DNA of 64,000 nucleotides from Variovorax sp. Root411. GTDB taxonomy: Bacteria; Pseudomonadota; Gammaproteobacteria; Burkholderiales; Burkholderiaceae_C. Below, piece after piece: positions 1-10,682 of this stretch (position 1 is the first letter of the stretch; every line of letters begins with the position of its first letter). The stretch spans positions 62,001 to 126,000 of the forward strand of contig NZ_LMDW01000015.1 in NCBI RefSeq assembly GCF_001425205.1, in the 5' to 3' direction. Below the pieces are notes generated by a model. That model saw only the letters and a program-made list of their open reading frames with translations. It was not told the DNA's origin and did no database searches. A program made the position numbers and the translations under genes.

Positions 1-1
1 C

Positions 2-310
2 GCGGCCGACCTCGTCGTGACCAAGCCCGGCGGCCTCACGGTGTCCGAATGCCTGGCACTCGGCAAGCCGATGCTGCTGATCTCGCCCATTCCGGGGCAG
101 GAGGAGCACAACGCCGGCTTCCTGATGGAGGAAGGCGCGGCCTGGCTTGCCTACGACGCCATCGGGCTCGACTACAAGGTGGCGCGCCTGATGGCCGACC
201 CCGCCAAGCTCGCGCACATGGCCTCGCGCAGCCGGGCGCTGGGCAAGCCGCAGGCCGCGCGCGCGGTGCTGCAGCACGTGCTGGCTGCGCCGGCGGGAAC
301 GGCGGCGTGA
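2..310 (+). CDS. Glycosyltransferase, GT28/MurG-like C-terminal part (5' truncated by window edge)
   Basis: Only the last 102 residues are in the window; the frame is open from base 2. The visible part carries the nucleotide-sugar binding pattern of GT28 enzymes, KPGGLTVSE near the start followed by PGQEEHNAGFL. Together these resemble diacylglycerol glucosyltransferase/MGDG synthase-type enzymes more than MurG itself. Such enzymes transfer a sugar from a nucleotide donor to a membrane lipid at the cytoplasmic face. The stop overlaps the GTG start of the next gene (GTGA), so the two are probably translationally coupled. The acceptor cannot be told from this fragment. Confidence 0.8.
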   Translation, partial: AADLVVTKPGGLTVSECLALGKPMLLISPIPGQEEHNAGFLMEEGAAWLAYDAIGLDYKVARLMADPAKLAHMASRSRALGKPQAARAVLQHVLAAPAGTAA

Positions 311-807
311 GCGGCGCCGCCGAAAAGACGGGCGTGGCCCGCACGCTCGGCTACCTTGCATGGGTGGTCGTCATGGGCTTCTTCTTCGCCAACGCCGAGA
401 TCCAGATCGAAGGCGGCGCGGGCTGGGCCACGTCGCTGCCGACCTGGCGCATCGAGAACAGCATCTGGCTCGACCTGTTCTGGGGCGGCCGCGCGATGAC
501 CGGCTACCACGCATGGGTGTTCACCTTCATGGCGCTGGTGTTCTTCTCGCCGCTGGCCTTCAACGGGCGCTGGACGTGGCGCGACGTCGGATTGGCGGTG
601 GCGGGGCTCATCGTGTTCTGGGTCTGCGAAGACTTCCTGTGGTTCATCATCAACCCGGCCTTCGGCTGGGCGCGCTTCAACGCGGTGGATGCGTTCTGGC
701 ACAAGCACTGGGTTTGGGGCGCGCCGGTGGACTATTGGGGCGGGCTCGCGGTGGCGGCGCTGATCCTGGGGACGCGGCACTGGCGGCGCGAGAAGAAGAA
801 GCAATGA
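307..807 (+). CDS. Small integral membrane protein of unknown function
   Basis: A 166-residue protein starting at a GTG that overlaps the stop of the glycosyltransferase. It has about four hydrophobic segments (roughly residues 14-30, 66-85, 96-115 and 142-158), many Trp residues, and a basic C-terminus ending in RREKKKQ. I do not recognise a family. Its stop overlaps the ATG of the phosphatase gene (ATGA), so three genes lie in one coupled operon. That context suggests a role in lipid or envelope metabolism, but this is inference only. Confidence 0.75.
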   Translation: MSGAAEKTGVARTLGYLAWVVVMGFFFANAEIQIEGGAGWATSLPTWRIENSIWLDLFWGGRAMTGYHAWVFTFMALVFFSPLAFNGRWTWRDVGLAVAGLIVFWVCEDFLWFIINPAFGWARFNAVDAFWHKHWVWGAPVDYWGGLAVAALILGTRHWRREKKKQ

Positions 808-1376
808 CGAAGAAGCACAAGACGGCAGCAGCAACAGCCGAAGAAGGCATCGCCGACCCGCGCCCCGGCCACTGGGCCGACCCGCTGGACGAACTGCAGG
901 TCGAGAACCTGCACCGCATCACGCCCACGCTCTACCGCAGCGCGCAGCCGCGGCGCGCCAACATGGCGGCGCTGCAATCGCTGGGCATCCGCACCGTGGT
1001 GAGCCTGCGCTCCTTCAACGACGACAGGAAGGTGTTCGCGGGCACCGGCATCCGGCTGGTGCGCGTGCCGATCAACACCTGGTCCATCGACGACGCCAAG
1101 GTGCTGCGCGCGCTGGTGGCGATCCGCGAGGCCGGGAAGCACGGCCCGGTGCTCATCCACTGCATGCACGGCGCCGACCGCACCGGCGTGATCGCGGCGG
1201 TCTACCGCATGGCGGTGCAGGACTGGGACAAGGACAGCGCGCGCCACGAGATGCTGCGCGGCGGCTACGGCTATCACACGCTATGGCGCAACATTCCGCG
1301 CTACATCGAGCGGCTCGACCCGGTGAAGATGCGCCACGCGCTGGCCCATGCGCCGGTGGTTCCCGTGGTGTCCTGA
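804..1376 (+). CDS. Cys-based dual-specificity/tyrosine phosphatase family protein
   Basis: A 190-residue protein with the phosphatase loop HCMHGADRTG, placing catalytic Cys at residue 120 and the phosphate-binding Arg at 126. Upstream is the fold signature LYRSAQPRRANMAALQSLGIRTVVSLR, written here only as a region (residues 40-66), typical of bacterial DSP-like phosphatases. Substrates in this family range from phosphotyrosine to inositol phosphates and phosphatidylglycerol phosphate. Coupling to a lipid-type glycosyltransferase and a membrane protein favours a lipid or envelope substrate, but the sequence does not prove it. The N-terminus is Lys-rich and lacks a signal peptide. Confidence 0.85.
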   Translation: MTKKHKTAAATAEEGIADPRPGHWADPLDELQVENLHRITPTLYRSAQPRRANMAALQSLGIRTVVSLRSFNDDRKVFAGTGIRLVRVPINTWSIDDAKVLRALVAIREAGKHGPVLIHCMHGADRTGVIAAVYRMAVQDWDKDSARHEMLRGGYGYHTLWRNIPRYIERLDPVKMRHALAHAPVVPVVS

Positions 1377-1463
1377 AGGCGCCAGCAGCTTTCGCACCCC
1401 GCTCCTATACTGGCCGCCCCGTGGCCACAGGCCATCTGCGAACCGTCTGAAAAGGGGTCTTCC

Positions 1464-2594
1464 ATGGCACTGCAAATCCGCTCCCTCGTTCGCGCGAACG
1501 GCGAACTCGAACTCTCGCTGCACGACGACCCGATCCCCGAACCGCAGGCCCACGAAGTGGTGATCCGCGTCGAGGCGTCGCCATTGAACCCGTCGGACCT
1601 CGGCCTGCTGTTCGGTGCGGCCGACATGAGCACCGCCAAGACCTCGGGCACGGCCGAGCGCCCCGTCGTCACCGCCACCGTGCCAGCGCGTGTGCTTTCC
1701 GCCATGGCGGCGCGGCTCGACGAATCGATGCCGGTCGGCAACGAAGGCGCGGGCGTGGTGGTCAAGGCCGGTTCGTCGCCGGCCGCGCAGGCGCTGCTCG
1801 GCAAGACCGTGGCGGCCATCGGCGGCGCGATGTATTCGCAGTACCGCTGCCTCGCCGCTGCCCAGTGCATGGAACTGCCCGAAGGCACCACGCCGGCCGA
1901 AGGCGCTTCTTGCTTCGTGAACCCGCTCACCTCGCTGAGCATGGTCGAGACCATGCGCATGGAAGGCCACAAGGCGCTGGTGCACACGGCCGCCGCTTCG
2001 AACCTGGGCCAGATGCTCAACAAGATCTGCCAGAAGGACGGCATCGCGCTCGTCAACATCGTGCGCAAGCAGGAGCAGGAAGACCTGCTGCGCGGCCTGG
2101 GCGCGAAGTACGTGTGCAACGCGACCTCGCCCACCTTCCTCGAAGACCTGACGCAGGCATTGGTCGAGACCGGCGCCACGCTGGCCTTCGACGCCACCGG
2201 CGGCGGCAAGCTCGCCGGGCAGATCCTCGGCTGCATGGAAGCCGCCATCAACCGCACTGCCAAGGAATACAGCCGCTACGGTTCGACCACGCACAAGCAG
2301 GTGTACATCTACGGCGGCCTCGACCGCAGCCCGACCGAGTTCGTGCGCAACTTCGGCATGGCGTGGGGCATGGGCGGGTGGCTGCTGTTCCCGTTCCTCG
2401 GGAAGCTCGGCGACGAAGGCACGAAGCGTTTGAAGGCGCGCGTCGTCGCGGAGCTGAAGACCACGTTCGCGAGCAAGTACACGCGCGAGGTGTCGCTGGT
2501 CGAGGCGCTGCAGCTCGATGCGATCGGGGTTTATGGAAAGCAGGCTACGGGGGAGAAGTTCTTGCTGAATCCGAACAAGGGGGTTGCTGTTTGA
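1464..2594 (+). CDS. Zinc-type/MDR-superfamily alcohol dehydrogenase-like oxidoreductase
   Basis: A 376-residue medium-chain dehydrogenase/reductase. The N-terminal GroES-like half contains ASPLNPSDLG (about residues 37-46) and GNEGAGVV (residues 93-100). A nucleotide-binding half follows with an NADP-type fold around residues 170-260. The usual structural zinc Cys cluster is absent, which is nearer to quinone-oxidoreductase-type members. Substrate is unknown. It stands alone, with an 87-base gap from the phosphatase gene, and converges on kdpE. Confidence 0.85.
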   Translation: MALQIRSLVRANGELELSLHDDPIPEPQAHEVVIRVEASPLNPSDLGLLFGAADMSTAKTSGTAERPVVTATVPARVLSAMAARLDESMPVGNEGAGVVVKAGSSPAAQALLGKTVAAIGGAMYSQYRCLAAAQCMELPEGTTPAEGASCFVNPLTSLSMVETMRMEGHKALVHTAAASNLGQMLNKICQKDGIALVNIVRKQEQEDLLRGLGAKYVCNATSPTFLEDLTQALVETGATLAFDATGGGKLAGQILGCMEAAINRTAKEYSRYGSTTHKQVYIYGGLDRSPTEFVRNFGMAWGMGGWLLFPFLGKLGDEGTKRLKARVVAELKTTFASKYTREVSLVEALQLDAIGVYGKQATGEKFLLNPNKGVAV

Positions 2595-2630
2595 ACGTTG
2601 CGTTCTTTGGCCCGTTGGCGCGCTCACGCC

Positions 2631-2685
2631 GACGGGGGACATTCGCGCAGGGGAGTACCCGGTGCCCTGTGCACGCGCCCTGAAC
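2631..2685. repeat. Partial copy of the composite palindromic repeat
   Basis: The stretch CGGGGGACATTCGCGCAGGG and its downstream arm match the end of the repeats near 25130 and 33430. The 5' part of the core is missing, so this is a truncated or diverged copy. It lies between the MDR gene and the convergent kdpE stop. Confidence 0.6.
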
Positions 2686-2700
2686 GCAAGCACCCGAGAG

Positions 2701-3399
2701 CTAAGCAACCAGCCGATACCCCACAGCCGTCTCGGTCAGCAGATGCCGAGGCTGCGCTGGATCGACTTCGAGCTTCTGCCGCAGATGCCCCATGTAGATC
2801 CGCAGGTAATGGCTCTGGTCGGTATGCGACGGCCCCCACACCTCGCGCAATAGCTGGCGTTGCGTCAACACGCGGCCCGCATTGGCGACCAGCACCGACA
2901 GCAGCCTGTATTCGGTCGGCGTCAGATGCACCTCGGTGCCTGCACGGCGAACGAGGCGCGCGGCACGGTCCAGCTCGATCTCGCCGAAGCGGAACAGCGC
3001 CTCGGGCACCTCGTCCGCGCTACCGCCCGCCGCACGCGGACGACGCAGGTTGGCTCGCACGCGCGCCAGCAGTTCACCGGTGCCGAAGGGCTTGGTGAGG
3101 TAGTCGTCCGCGCCCGCGTCGAGCGCGGCGATCTTGTCGGCCTCGTCGCTGCGCGCGGACAGCACGATGATCGGCACGGCCGACCAGCCGCGCACGTCGC
3201 GGATCAGCGAAACGCCGTCGCCATCGGGCAGCCCCAGGTCGAGCACGAGCAGGTCGGGCTGGCGCGTGCCCGCCGCGGCGAGCCCGTCGCGCAAACTGCC
3301 GGCTTCATGCACCACCCAGCCCTCGGCCTCGAGCGCACCGCGCACGAAGCGGCGTATCTGCGGCTCGTCTTCGATCACGATGGCGGTGGGCGATGGCAT
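2701..3399 (-). CDS. kdpE: KdpE, response regulator of potassium transport
   Basis: A 232-residue OmpR/PhoB-type regulator. The receiver domain (residues 5-118) has the acidic pocket ED at 10-11 and the phosphoacceptor Asp54 in LVLDLGLPDG. The C-terminal winged helix occupies about residues 130-230. ATG at 3399 was chosen because it lies 4 bases past the kdpD stop and matches family length. Phosphorylated by KdpD, it activates kdpFABC. It is last in the operon. Confidence 0.97.
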   Translation of the reverse strand: MPSPTAIVIEDEPQIRRFVRGALEAEGWVVHEAGSLRDGLAAAGTRQPDLLVLDLGLPDGDGVSLIRDVRGWSAVPIIVLSARSDEADKIAALDAGADDYLTKPFGTGELLARVRANLRRPRAAGGSADEVPEALFRFGEIELDRAARLVRRAGTEVHLTPTEYRLLSVLVANAGRVLTQRQLLREVWGPSHTDQSHYLRIYMGHLRQKLEVDPAQPRHLLTETAVGYRLVA

Positions 3400-3403
3400 G
3401 GGT

Positions 3404-6142
3404 TCAGAGTTGTGCTTCGGCCGTTTCCGGTGGCTCCCGGCGCGGCAAGGTGACCGTGAATTCTGCACCGCCGCCCTGCACATTGGCTGCGGCAATGTCG
3501 CCGCCATGCGCGCTCACCACGGCCCGGCAGATGGCCAGGCCCAAGCCCACACCCGGCGTCGCCGACTCGGTTTCGCCGCGGGTGAACTTGTCGAACAGCT
3601 TCTGCTCGCGGCCCAGCAGCGCGACGGGCAGGCCCGGGCCGTGGTCGCGCACCTTGAGCACCAGCGTGCCCGGCTCGGCCCGCGCGCCGACGACGATGGG
3701 CGGCGCGCCGTACTTGGTGGCGTTCTCCAGCAAGTTGACCAGCACGCGCTCGATCAGCACCGCGTCGAACTCGACCAGCGGCAGCTCCGGGTCGAGCGCC
3801 GTGTGCACGACGGTGTTGCCCAACGCCGTGCGCGCCGCGCGGATGGCCGAGCCGACCACCTCCTCCACCGATTGCCAGTCGCGCCGCAGATTGACCGCAC
3901 CGCCCGCGATGCCGCTTTCGAGCCGCGCCATGTCGAGCAGGTTGTTGACCAGCGCGTGCAGCTCGTGCGCCTGCGCGACGATGGCGCGCGCCGCTTCGGC
4001 TTGCGCTTCGGGCGGCAGCGTCTGCAACGATTCGGCCAGCGCGATCAACGCGGTGAGCGGCGTGCGCACGTCGTGCGAAATTGCGCCGAGCAAGGCGTTG
4101 CGCAGGCGCTCCGACTCCATCTCGACCACGGCCTGCTGCGCCACCTCGACGTAGTGCACGCGCTCCAGCGCAATCGCGATCTGCCGGGCCAGCGTGTCGA
4201 GCTGCTGCGCCTGCTCGGGAATGAGCAGCCAGCGCGGCTGCGCGGGCGACAGCGCGAGCACGCCGCGCACGCGCATCGGTGCCTGCAACGGCACGTAATG
4301 CCATGTCTGCGCGGCGAGCGTGGCGGTCGCGAGGCCGGCCGGCTGGCCGTGGCGGAAGGCCCAATCGGCGACCTGCGGATCGAAGCCTTCGGGTGCGTCT
4401 GCGGGTGGCACGAGCTGGTCGGTGGCGCCGGTCACGAGCACCAGCGCATCGCCGCCGAAGTGGCCCCGCACCGCAGCGGCGCCGAGCGCGACCACCTGCG
4501 AGCTTTCCAGCGCGGCGGACAGTTCGCGCGTCAGCTCGAACAGCGAACGCGCGCGCCGCTCGCGGCTGGTCGATACGCCGGCTGCGAAACGCAGGCCCGC
4601 CGTGAGCTGGCCCACCAGCAGGCCGACGCCGAGCATGATCGCGAAGGTCAGCACGTACTGCACGTCGCTCACCGCGAACGACAGCCGCGGCGGCACGAAG
4701 AAATAGTCGAAGGCCGCGACGTTGAGCGAGGCCGCCAGCGCCGAAGGGCCGCGCCCGAAGCGCATCGCCACACCCACCACGCCGAGCAGGAACAGCATGA
4801 CGATGTTCGACAGTTCCAGCACGCTGGCCAGCGGCATGCAGACCAGCGTGAGCGCGATGCTGGTGCCCGCCGCCCATGCGTAGGCAGCCCAGTGGATGGG
4901 CGCCTTCTCGTGGTCGCCGCTGTCGATGTGCGAACTCTCCAGCGGGGCGCGAGAGAGGCGGCGCGAACTTTCCGCGCGGGCCACTTCCACGATGTCGAGC
5001 GTGGGTGCATGCGTTGCGAGCGCGCTCGACAACGGCGGCGCCATGCCGGGCCACCAGCGGCGCCATCCAGCGGCCGGCCCCGAACGCCCCAGCACCAGCG
5101 TTGCGCAATTGAGCCGGCGCGCCTGTTCGGCCAGTTGCTCAGCCACATCGGCGCCGGTGAGCACGGCCGTGGCCGCGCCCAGTTCTTCCGCCAGCTTGAG
5201 CACCGCGAGGATGCGGTCGCGCTCGGCCGCGGCCAGCCGCTGCAGCCGGGGCGTCTCGACGTACACCGCATGCCAGCGCACGTTGAGCTGGCCTGCGAGC
5301 CGTGCCGCGGTGCGCACGGTCTGCGCCGCGCCTTCATGCGGGCCGACGCACGCGAGGATCGCGCCCGAGGTGTTCCAGGCTTGCAGGCTGCGCCCATTGC
5401 CTCCGTTACCCGACTGCTCGATGCGCCAGCCGCGCACGTCGTCTTCCACATGCTCGGCCGTGCGGCGCAATGCGATCTCGCGCAGCGCGATCAGGTTGCC
5501 CTTGCGGAAGAAATTCTGCGCGGCGCGTTCGGCCTGCTGGGGCAGGTAGACCTTGCCGGCCGCCAGCCGCGCCGTGAGCTCGTCGGGCGTGACGTCGACC
5601 AGCACCACCTCGTCGGCCTCGTCCAGCACGGTGTCGGGCACGGTCTCGTGCACGCGCACGCCGGTGATGGCGCCGACCGTGCCGTTGAGGCTTTCGAGGT
5701 GCTGCACGTTGAGCGCGGACCACACGTCGACGCCTGCGGCCAGCAGCTCCTGCACGTCCTGCCAGCGCTTGGCGTGGCGCGAGCCGGGCGCGTTGGTGTG
5801 GGCCAACTCGTCGACCAACAGCACGGCGGGCTTGCGGGCGAGCGCGGCATCGAGGTCGAATTCGGCGAGGGTGCGGCCGCGGTAGGCCAGCTCGCGCAGC
5901 GGCAGCGCCTCGAGCCCCGAGAGCAGCGCGGCGGTTTCGCTGCGGCCGTGGGTCTCGGCCACGCCGATCAGCACGTCGCGCCCGATGGCGCGCTCGCGCT
6001 GCGCGGCACTCAGCATGGCCCAGGTCTTGCCGACACCCGCGCTGGCGCCAAAGTAGATGCGCAGCTTGCCGCGCTGCGCGCGCGCCTCGTCGCTGCGCAG
6101 CTGCGCGAGCAGGGCATCGGGGTCGGGGCGGTCGTCGGGCAT
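3404..6142 (-). CDS. kdpD: KdpD, potassium/turgor-sensing histidine kinase
   Basis: A full-length 912-residue sensor kinase. The N-terminal KdpD domain has a Walker A, GASAGVGKT, near residue 32 and the conserved DELAHTNAPGSRH near 112. A universal-stress-like domain follows (about 250-370), then four membrane segments (about 400-500), a GAF-like region, and the dimerisation helix with the phospho-accepting His690 in SHDVRTPL. The ATPase domain has NLLENATKYG, DHGPGLP and GVGLGLAIC. It responds to low potassium or ionic stress and phosphorylates KdpE. The gap from kdpC is 31 bases. Confidence 0.97.
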   Translation of the reverse strand: MPDDRPDPDALLAQLRSDEARAQRGKLRIYFGASAGVGKTWAMLSAAQRERAIGRDVLIGVAETHGRSETAALLSGLEALPLRELAYRGRTLAEFDLDAALARKPAVLLVDELAHTNAPGSRHAKRWQDVQELLAAGVDVWSALNVQHLESLNGTVGAITGVRVHETVPDTVLDEADEVVLVDVTPDELTARLAAGKVYLPQQAERAAQNFFRKGNLIALREIALRRTAEHVEDDVRGWRIEQSGNGGNGRSLQAWNTSGAILACVGPHEGAAQTVRTAARLAGQLNVRWHAVYVETPRLQRLAAAERDRILAVLKLAEELGAATAVLTGADVAEQLAEQARRLNCATLVLGRSGPAAGWRRWWPGMAPPLSSALATHAPTLDIVEVARAESSRRLSRAPLESSHIDSGDHEKAPIHWAAYAWAAGTSIALTLVCMPLASVLELSNIVMLFLLGVVGVAMRFGRGPSALAASLNVAAFDYFFVPPRLSFAVSDVQYVLTFAIMLGVGLLVGQLTAGLRFAAGVSTSRERRARSLFELTRELSAALESSQVVALGAAAVRGHFGGDALVLVTGATDQLVPPADAPEGFDPQVADWAFRHGQPAGLATATLAAQTWHYVPLQAPMRVRGVLALSPAQPRWLLIPEQAQQLDTLARQIAIALERVHYVEVAQQAVVEMESERLRNALLGAISHDVRTPLTALIALAESLQTLPPEAQAEAARAIVAQAHELHALVNNLLDMARLESGIAGGAVNLRRDWQSVEEVVGSAIRAARTALGNTVVHTALDPELPLVEFDAVLIERVLVNLLENATKYGAPPIVVGARAEPGTLVLKVRDHGPGLPVALLGREQKLFDKFTRGETESATPGVGLGLAICRAVVSAHGGDIAAANVQGGGAEFTVTLPRREPPETAEAQL

Positions 6143-6173
6143 CGGTGGCGGCAGATTAGCGCATCAAACGAGG

Positions 6174-6755
6174 TCAGCGGCCATCGAGCGCGAGGTTCAA
6201 CGCCAGCACATTGACGCGCGGCTCACCCAGAAAGCCCCACAAGGACCCCTGTGTGTTCTTCGCGATCAGTGCGTTGACCTGCTCGAGCGGCAGGCCGCGC
6301 ACGCGCGCGACGCGCGCTGCCTGGTAGCGCGCCGCGGCCGGGCTGATGTCGGGATCGAGCCCGCTGGCCGAGGCCGTGACGAGGTCGACCGGCACCGCTG
6401 TCGCGTTGCCCGGGTCGGCCGCGCGCAGCGCCTCGACGCGTGCCTTCACCGCATCGGCCAGCGCCGGGTTGAGCGGGCCCAGGTTCGAGCCACCCGAGGC
6501 GCTCGCGTTGTACGGCTGCGGCGCGGTGGCCGACGGGCGGCCCCAGAAGTGCTTCGGATCGCCGAAGTTCTGGCCGATGAGCTTCGAGCCCACTGTCTTG
6601 CCGTCGAGCTCGACCAGGCCGCCGCCCGCTTGCGCGGGGAACACCGCTTTGGCCGCACCGGTAACGGCCATCGGATAGATCAAGCCGGTGAGCGCGCTCA
6701 GCAGCACGAAGAGCACGAGCGCGGGGCGGACGATGCCGCCGTTGTTGTTTTCCAT
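6174..6755 (-). CDS. kdpC: KdpC, subunit of K+-transporting ATPase
   Basis: A 193-residue protein with one N-terminal membrane helix (about residues 12-34) and the conserved segments GSKLIGQNF and [16 protein letters not shown] 6755 follows a GAGGAG ribosome-binding site. KdpC stabilises the KdpA-KdpB complex at the inner membrane. It is 13 bases downstream of the kdpB stop. Confidence 0.96.
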   Translation of the reverse strand: MENNNGGIVRPALVLFVLLSALTGLIYPMAVTGAAKAVFPAQAGGGLVELDGKTVGSKLIGQNFGDPKHFWGRPSATAPQPYNASASGGSNLGPLNPALADAVKARVEALRAADPGNATAVPVDLVTASASGLDPDISPAAARYQAARVARVRGLPLEQVNALIAKNTQGSLWGFLGEPRVNVLALNLALDGR

Positions 6756-6768
6756 GATGAAGAACTCC

Positions 6769-8868
6769 TCAGACCAGGTGGACTGCAACCAGCAGCCAGT
6801 CGATCAGCTTGATGCCGATGAAGGGAATCAGCAGGCCGCCCAGCCCGTAGATGGCAAGGTTGCGGCGCAGCAGCGCGGCGGCGCCCACGGGCCGGTAGCG
6901 CACGCCCTTCAGCGCCAGCGGAATCAGGAACACGATGACCAGCGCGTTGAAGACCACCGCCGACAGGATCGCCGACGACGGGCTCGCGAGCCGCATCACG
7001 TTGAGCGCACCGAGCTGTGGATACGTCGAGACGAAGATCGCCGGAATGATCGCGAAGTACTTCGCCACGTCGTTCGCGATCGAGAAGGTGGTGAGCGAGC
7101 CGCGCGTCATCAGCAGCGCCTTGCCGGTCTCCACCACTTCGAGCAGCTTGGTCGGATTGGAGTCGAGGTCGACCATGTTGCCGGCCTCCTTCGCGGCCTG
7201 CGTGCCGCTGCCCATGGCCACGGCCACGTCGGCCTGCGCGAGTGCGGGCGCATCGTTGGTGCCGTCGCCGGTCATCGCGACCAGGCGGCCTTCGGACTGG
7301 TACTTGCGGATGAGCGCGAGCTTGTCCTCGGGCGTGGCTTCGGCGAGGAAGTCGTCGACGCCCGCTTCGGCGGCGATGGCCGCCGCCGTGAGCTTGTTGT
7401 CGCCCGTGATCATCACGGTCTTGATGCCCATGCGACGCAGCTCCGCGAAGCGCTCCTTGATGCCGGTCTTGACGATGTCCTTGAGTTCGACCACGCCGAG
7501 CACGCGGCTGCCCTCGGCCACGGCCAGCGGCGTGCTGCCGCGGCGCGCCGCTTCCTCGGCCGCACGCAGCACCTCGGGTGCCATGCTGCCGCCAAGCGCT
7601 TCGACGTGGCGGCGCACCGCATCGACTGCGCCCTTGCGCAGCAGGATGGCTTCGGTGTCCAGGCTGTTGGGCGCGGCCGGCAGGTCGACGCCGCTCATGC
7701 GGGTCTGCGCAGTAAAGGGAACGAAGTGCGTGCCTTCGACTGCGGTGGCATCCAGCCCGTCGCGGCGGGCCAGCTCGACGATGCTGCGGCCTTCGGGCGT
7801 TTCGTCGGCGAGCGAGGCGAACATCGCAGCGCGCGCCAGGCGTGCCTTCGGAATGCCCGGCGCCGGCAGGAACGACGTGGCCTGGCGGTTGCCGTGCGTG
7901 ATGGTGCCGGTCTTGTCGAGCAGCAGCACGTCGACGTCGCCGGCCGCTTCCACCGCGCGGCCCGAGGTGGCGATCACGTTGGCCTGCATCATGCGGCTCA
8001 TGCCGGCCACGCCCACGGCCGACAGCAGGCCGCCGATGGTGGTCGGGATCAGGCACACCAGCAGCGCGACCAGCGCGGTGAGCGACACCACGGTGCCCGC
8101 ACCGGTGGCCTCCACGCTGAACACCGAGAACGGCAGCAGCGTGACGGTGACCATCAGGAACACGAGGGTGAGCGCCACCAGCAGGATGGTCAGCGCGATC
8201 TCGTTGGGCGTCTTCTGGCGCTTGGCCGCTTCGACCATGCCGATCATGCGGTCGAGGAAGGACTCGCCCGGGTTCACCGACACGCGCACCACCAGCCAGT
8301 CGGACAGCACGCGGGTGCCGCCGGTCACGGCCGAGAAGTCGCCGCCCGACTCGCGCACCACCGGCGCCGATTCGCCGGTGATGGCGCTCTCGTCGACCGA
8401 GGCCACGCCTTCGATCACCTCGCCGTCCAGCGGGATCACGTCGCCGGTCTCGACCAGCACCACGTCGCCCTTGCGCAGGTTGGGCGCCTGCTCCGGTAGC
8501 CACTGTGCGCCGTGGTGCGGCTCATGCAGCTTCTTGGCCCAGGTGTCCTTGCGCAAGCCGCGCAACGAGGCGGCCTGCGCCTTGCTGCGGCCTTCGGCCA
8601 GTGCTTCGGCGAAGTTCGCAAACAGCACGGTGAACCACAGCCACACGGTGATGGCCAACACGAAGGCGGGCTTCATGCCGGTGTCGCCGGGGAAGCTCAG
8701 CGCATGGAGCCAGAGCAGCGTGGTCAGGATGCTCCCGATGTAGACGATGAACATCACCGGGTTGCGCCACTGGGTGCGCGGGTTGAGCTTGGCGAAGGCG
8801 CCCCACAAGGCGGGCTTGACCAGCGCTGCATCGAACAGCGAGAGAGAGTTTTTTGTGTTGGCAATCAT
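6769..8868 (-). CDS. kdpB: KdpB, P-type ATPase subunit of the K+ pump
   Basis: A 699-residue P-type ATPase. The phosphorylation motif DKTGT places the catalytic Asp at 318. TGES lies in the actuator domain (about residue 153) and [10 protein letters not shown] is the hinge motif. It hydrolyses ATP to drive K+ entry through KdpA. ATG 8868 is preferred over an upstream GTG at 8877 because AAGGTG sits 6 bases before the ATG. It is 13 bases from the kdpA stop. Confidence 0.97.
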   Translation of the reverse strand: MIANTKNSLSLFDAALVKPALWGAFAKLNPRTQWRNPVMFIVYIGSILTTLLWLHALSFPGDTGMKPAFVLAITVWLWFTVLFANFAEALAEGRSKAQAASLRGLRKDTWAKKLHEPHHGAQWLPEQAPNLRKGDVVLVETGDVIPLDGEVIEGVASVDESAITGESAPVVRESGGDFSAVTGGTRVLSDWLVVRVSVNPGESFLDRMIGMVEAAKRQKTPNEIALTILLVALTLVFLMVTVTLLPFSVFSVEATGAGTVVSLTALVALLVCLIPTTIGGLLSAVGVAGMSRMMQANVIATSGRAVEAAGDVDVLLLDKTGTITHGNRQATSFLPAPGIPKARLARAAMFASLADETPEGRSIVELARRDGLDATAVEGTHFVPFTAQTRMSGVDLPAAPNSLDTEAILLRKGAVDAVRRHVEALGGSMAPEVLRAAEEAARRGSTPLAVAEGSRVLGVVELKDIVKTGIKERFAELRRMGIKTVMITGDNKLTAAAIAAEAGVDDFLAEATPEDKLALIRKYQSEGRLVAMTGDGTNDAPALAQADVAVAMGSGTQAAKEAGNMVDLDSNPTKLLEVVETGKALLMTRGSLTTFSIANDVAKYFAIIPAIFVSTYPQLGALNVMRLASPSSAILSAVVFNALVIVFLIPLALKGVRYRPVGAAALLRRNLAIYGLGGLLIPFIGIKLIDWLLVAVHLV

Positions 8869-8881
8869 GGTGCGCACCTTC

Positions 8882-10681
8882 TTATTTCCAGAGCACGAGG
8901 TGTTCGACGATCGGACCTAGAGCCAACGCCGGCACGTAGTTGAGCAGGCCGACCAGCAGCACGGTGCCGATCAGCAGCGAGACGAACAGCGGGCCGTGCG
9001 TGGGCAGCGTGCCGCTGGTGACGGGCAGGCGCTTCTTGGCCGCGAGCGCGCCGGCCACGGCGAGCACCGGCACGATCATCGCGAAGCGGCCGAGCCACAT
9101 GGCGAGCGCGAGCAGGCCGTTGTAGAAGGGCGTGTTGGCCGACAGGCCCGCAAAGGCGCTGCCGTTGTTGTTGGCGGCCGAGCTCAGCGCGTACAGGATT
9201 TCCGAGAAGCCGTGCGCGCCCGGATTCGCGATGCCGGCCTTGCCGGCGGTCGCGATCACCGCTACCGCCGTACCGGCCAGCACCAGGATCGGCGTGACCA
9301 GGATGGCGATGGAGATCAGCTTCATCTCGCGCACCTCGATCTTCTTGCCGAGGTACTCGGGCGTGCGGCCGATCATCAGCCCGGCGATGAACACCGCGAG
9401 CATCGCGAAGATCAGCATGCCGTAAAGGCCGCTGCCAACGCCGCCGAACACCACCTCGCCGAGTTGCATGAGCACCATGGGCACCATGCCGCCGAGCGGG
9501 GTGAGCGAGTCGTGCATGCCATTGACCGCGCCGCATGAGGCGGCCGTGGTGATGGCTGCGAAGAGCGAGGAGGCATCGATGCCGAAGCGGACTTCCTTGC
9601 CTTCCATGTTGCCGCCGGCCTGCAGGGCGCCCGGCACCTGATCGACGCCGAGCGAAGCCAGCAGCGGATTGCCGGCCTGCTCGGCGTGCGTGATGGCCAC
9701 CACGGCAATGACGAACATGACCGTCATCGCGGCGAGCACGGCCCAGCCCTGGCGCATGTCGCCGACCACATGGCCGAGGGTGAAGCACAGCGCGGCCGGG
9801 ATCAGGAAGATCGCGATCATCTGCAGCAGGTTCGCCAGCGCGGTCGGGTTCTCGTACGGATGCGCCGAGTTCGCGTTGAAGAAGCCGCCGCCGTTGGTGC
9901 CGAGCATCTTGATGGCCTCCTGCGAAGCGACCGGGCCCATCGCGAGCGTCTGGGTGCTGGTGGTGGCGCCTTCCATCACCGGCTGGCCCTTGTCGTCCTT
10001 CAGCGGCTGGCCGTCGGCGCCGTTCTTCGGCTGCTGGAAGGCGGTGGCCTCGACCGTGTTCACGGTCTTGTAGACGTCGAAGTTCTGGATCACGCCCTGG
10101 CCCGCGAAGACCATGGCGATGACGAACGAGATCGGCACCAGCACCCACAGCGTGATGCGCGTGATGTCGGCCCAGAAGTTGCCCACGAGCCCCTTGCCAT
10201 CCCCACGGCGCGCAAAGCCGCGCACCAGCGCGAAGGCCACCGCGATGCCGGTGGCGGCCGAGAAGAAGTTCTGCACCGTGAGCCCGAGCATCTGCGTCAG
10301 GTAGCTCATGGTCGACTCGCCCGCATAGCCCTGCCAGTTGGTGTTGGAGACGAAGCTCACCGCGGTGTTGAAGGCCGAGTCGGGCGACACGGCCGCCATG
10401 CCCGCGGGGTTGAGCGGCAGCCAGCCCTGCAGGCGCTGCAGCGCATAGAGAAAGATCGCGCCGATTGCATTGAAGGCCAGCAGCGCGAGCGCGTAGCGCA
10501 GCCAGTGCATCGACTGAGCGGGCTTGGTGCCCGCGAGCTTGTAGAGCGGCGCCTCGACGCGCAGCATCCAGCGCGGCAGGCGCTCGTTGCACAGCGCGGC
10601 GAGGAACTTGCCGACGGGCCAGGACAGCACGCCCACCAAGACAAGGAAAAGGGCCAGCAGGCCCCAGGCGGAGGAAGTCAT
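8882..10681 (-). CDS. kdpA: KdpA, K+-translocating subunit
   Basis: A 599-residue polytopic protein of normal length. It has the four degenerate selectivity-filter loops of the K+ channel-derived family, for example TNWQGY near residue 115, [24 protein letters not shown] and [11 protein letters not shown]. It binds K+ in the membrane and passes it into the cell with energy from KdpB. The start lies 1 base from the kdpF stop, so translation is probably coupled. Confidence 0.97.
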   Translation of the reverse strand: MTSSAWGLLALFLVLVGVLSWPVGKFLAALCNERLPRWMLRVEAPLYKLAGTKPAQSMHWLRYALALLAFNAIGAIFLYALQRLQGWLPLNPAGMAAVSPDSAFNTAVSFVSNTNWQGYAGESTMSYLTQMLGLTVQNFFSAATGIAVAFALVRGFARRGDGKGLVGNFWADITRITLWVLVPISFVIAMVFAGQGVIQNFDVYKTVNTVEATAFQQPKNGADGQPLKDDKGQPVMEGATTSTQTLAMGPVASQEAIKMLGTNGGGFFNANSAHPYENPTALANLLQMIAIFLIPAALCFTLGHVVGDMRQGWAVLAAMTVMFVIAVVAITHAEQAGNPLLASLGVDQVPGALQAGGNMEGKEVRFGIDASSLFAAITTAASCGAVNGMHDSLTPLGGMVPMVLMQLGEVVFGGVGSGLYGMLIFAMLAVFIAGLMIGRTPEYLGKKIEVREMKLISIAILVTPILVLAGTAVAVIATAGKAGIANPGAHGFSEILYALSSAANNNGSAFAGLSANTPFYNGLLALAMWLGRFAMIVPVLAVAGALAAKKRLPVTSGTLPTHGPLFVSLLIGTVLLVGLLNYVPALALGPIVEHLVLWK

Positions 10682-10682
10682 T

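Noticed and set aside
3134..6214. A 1026-codon plus-strand open frame opposite kdpD
   Set aside because: It is a GC-rich shadow of kdpD, with Arg/Gln/His-rich low-complexity translation and no known motif.
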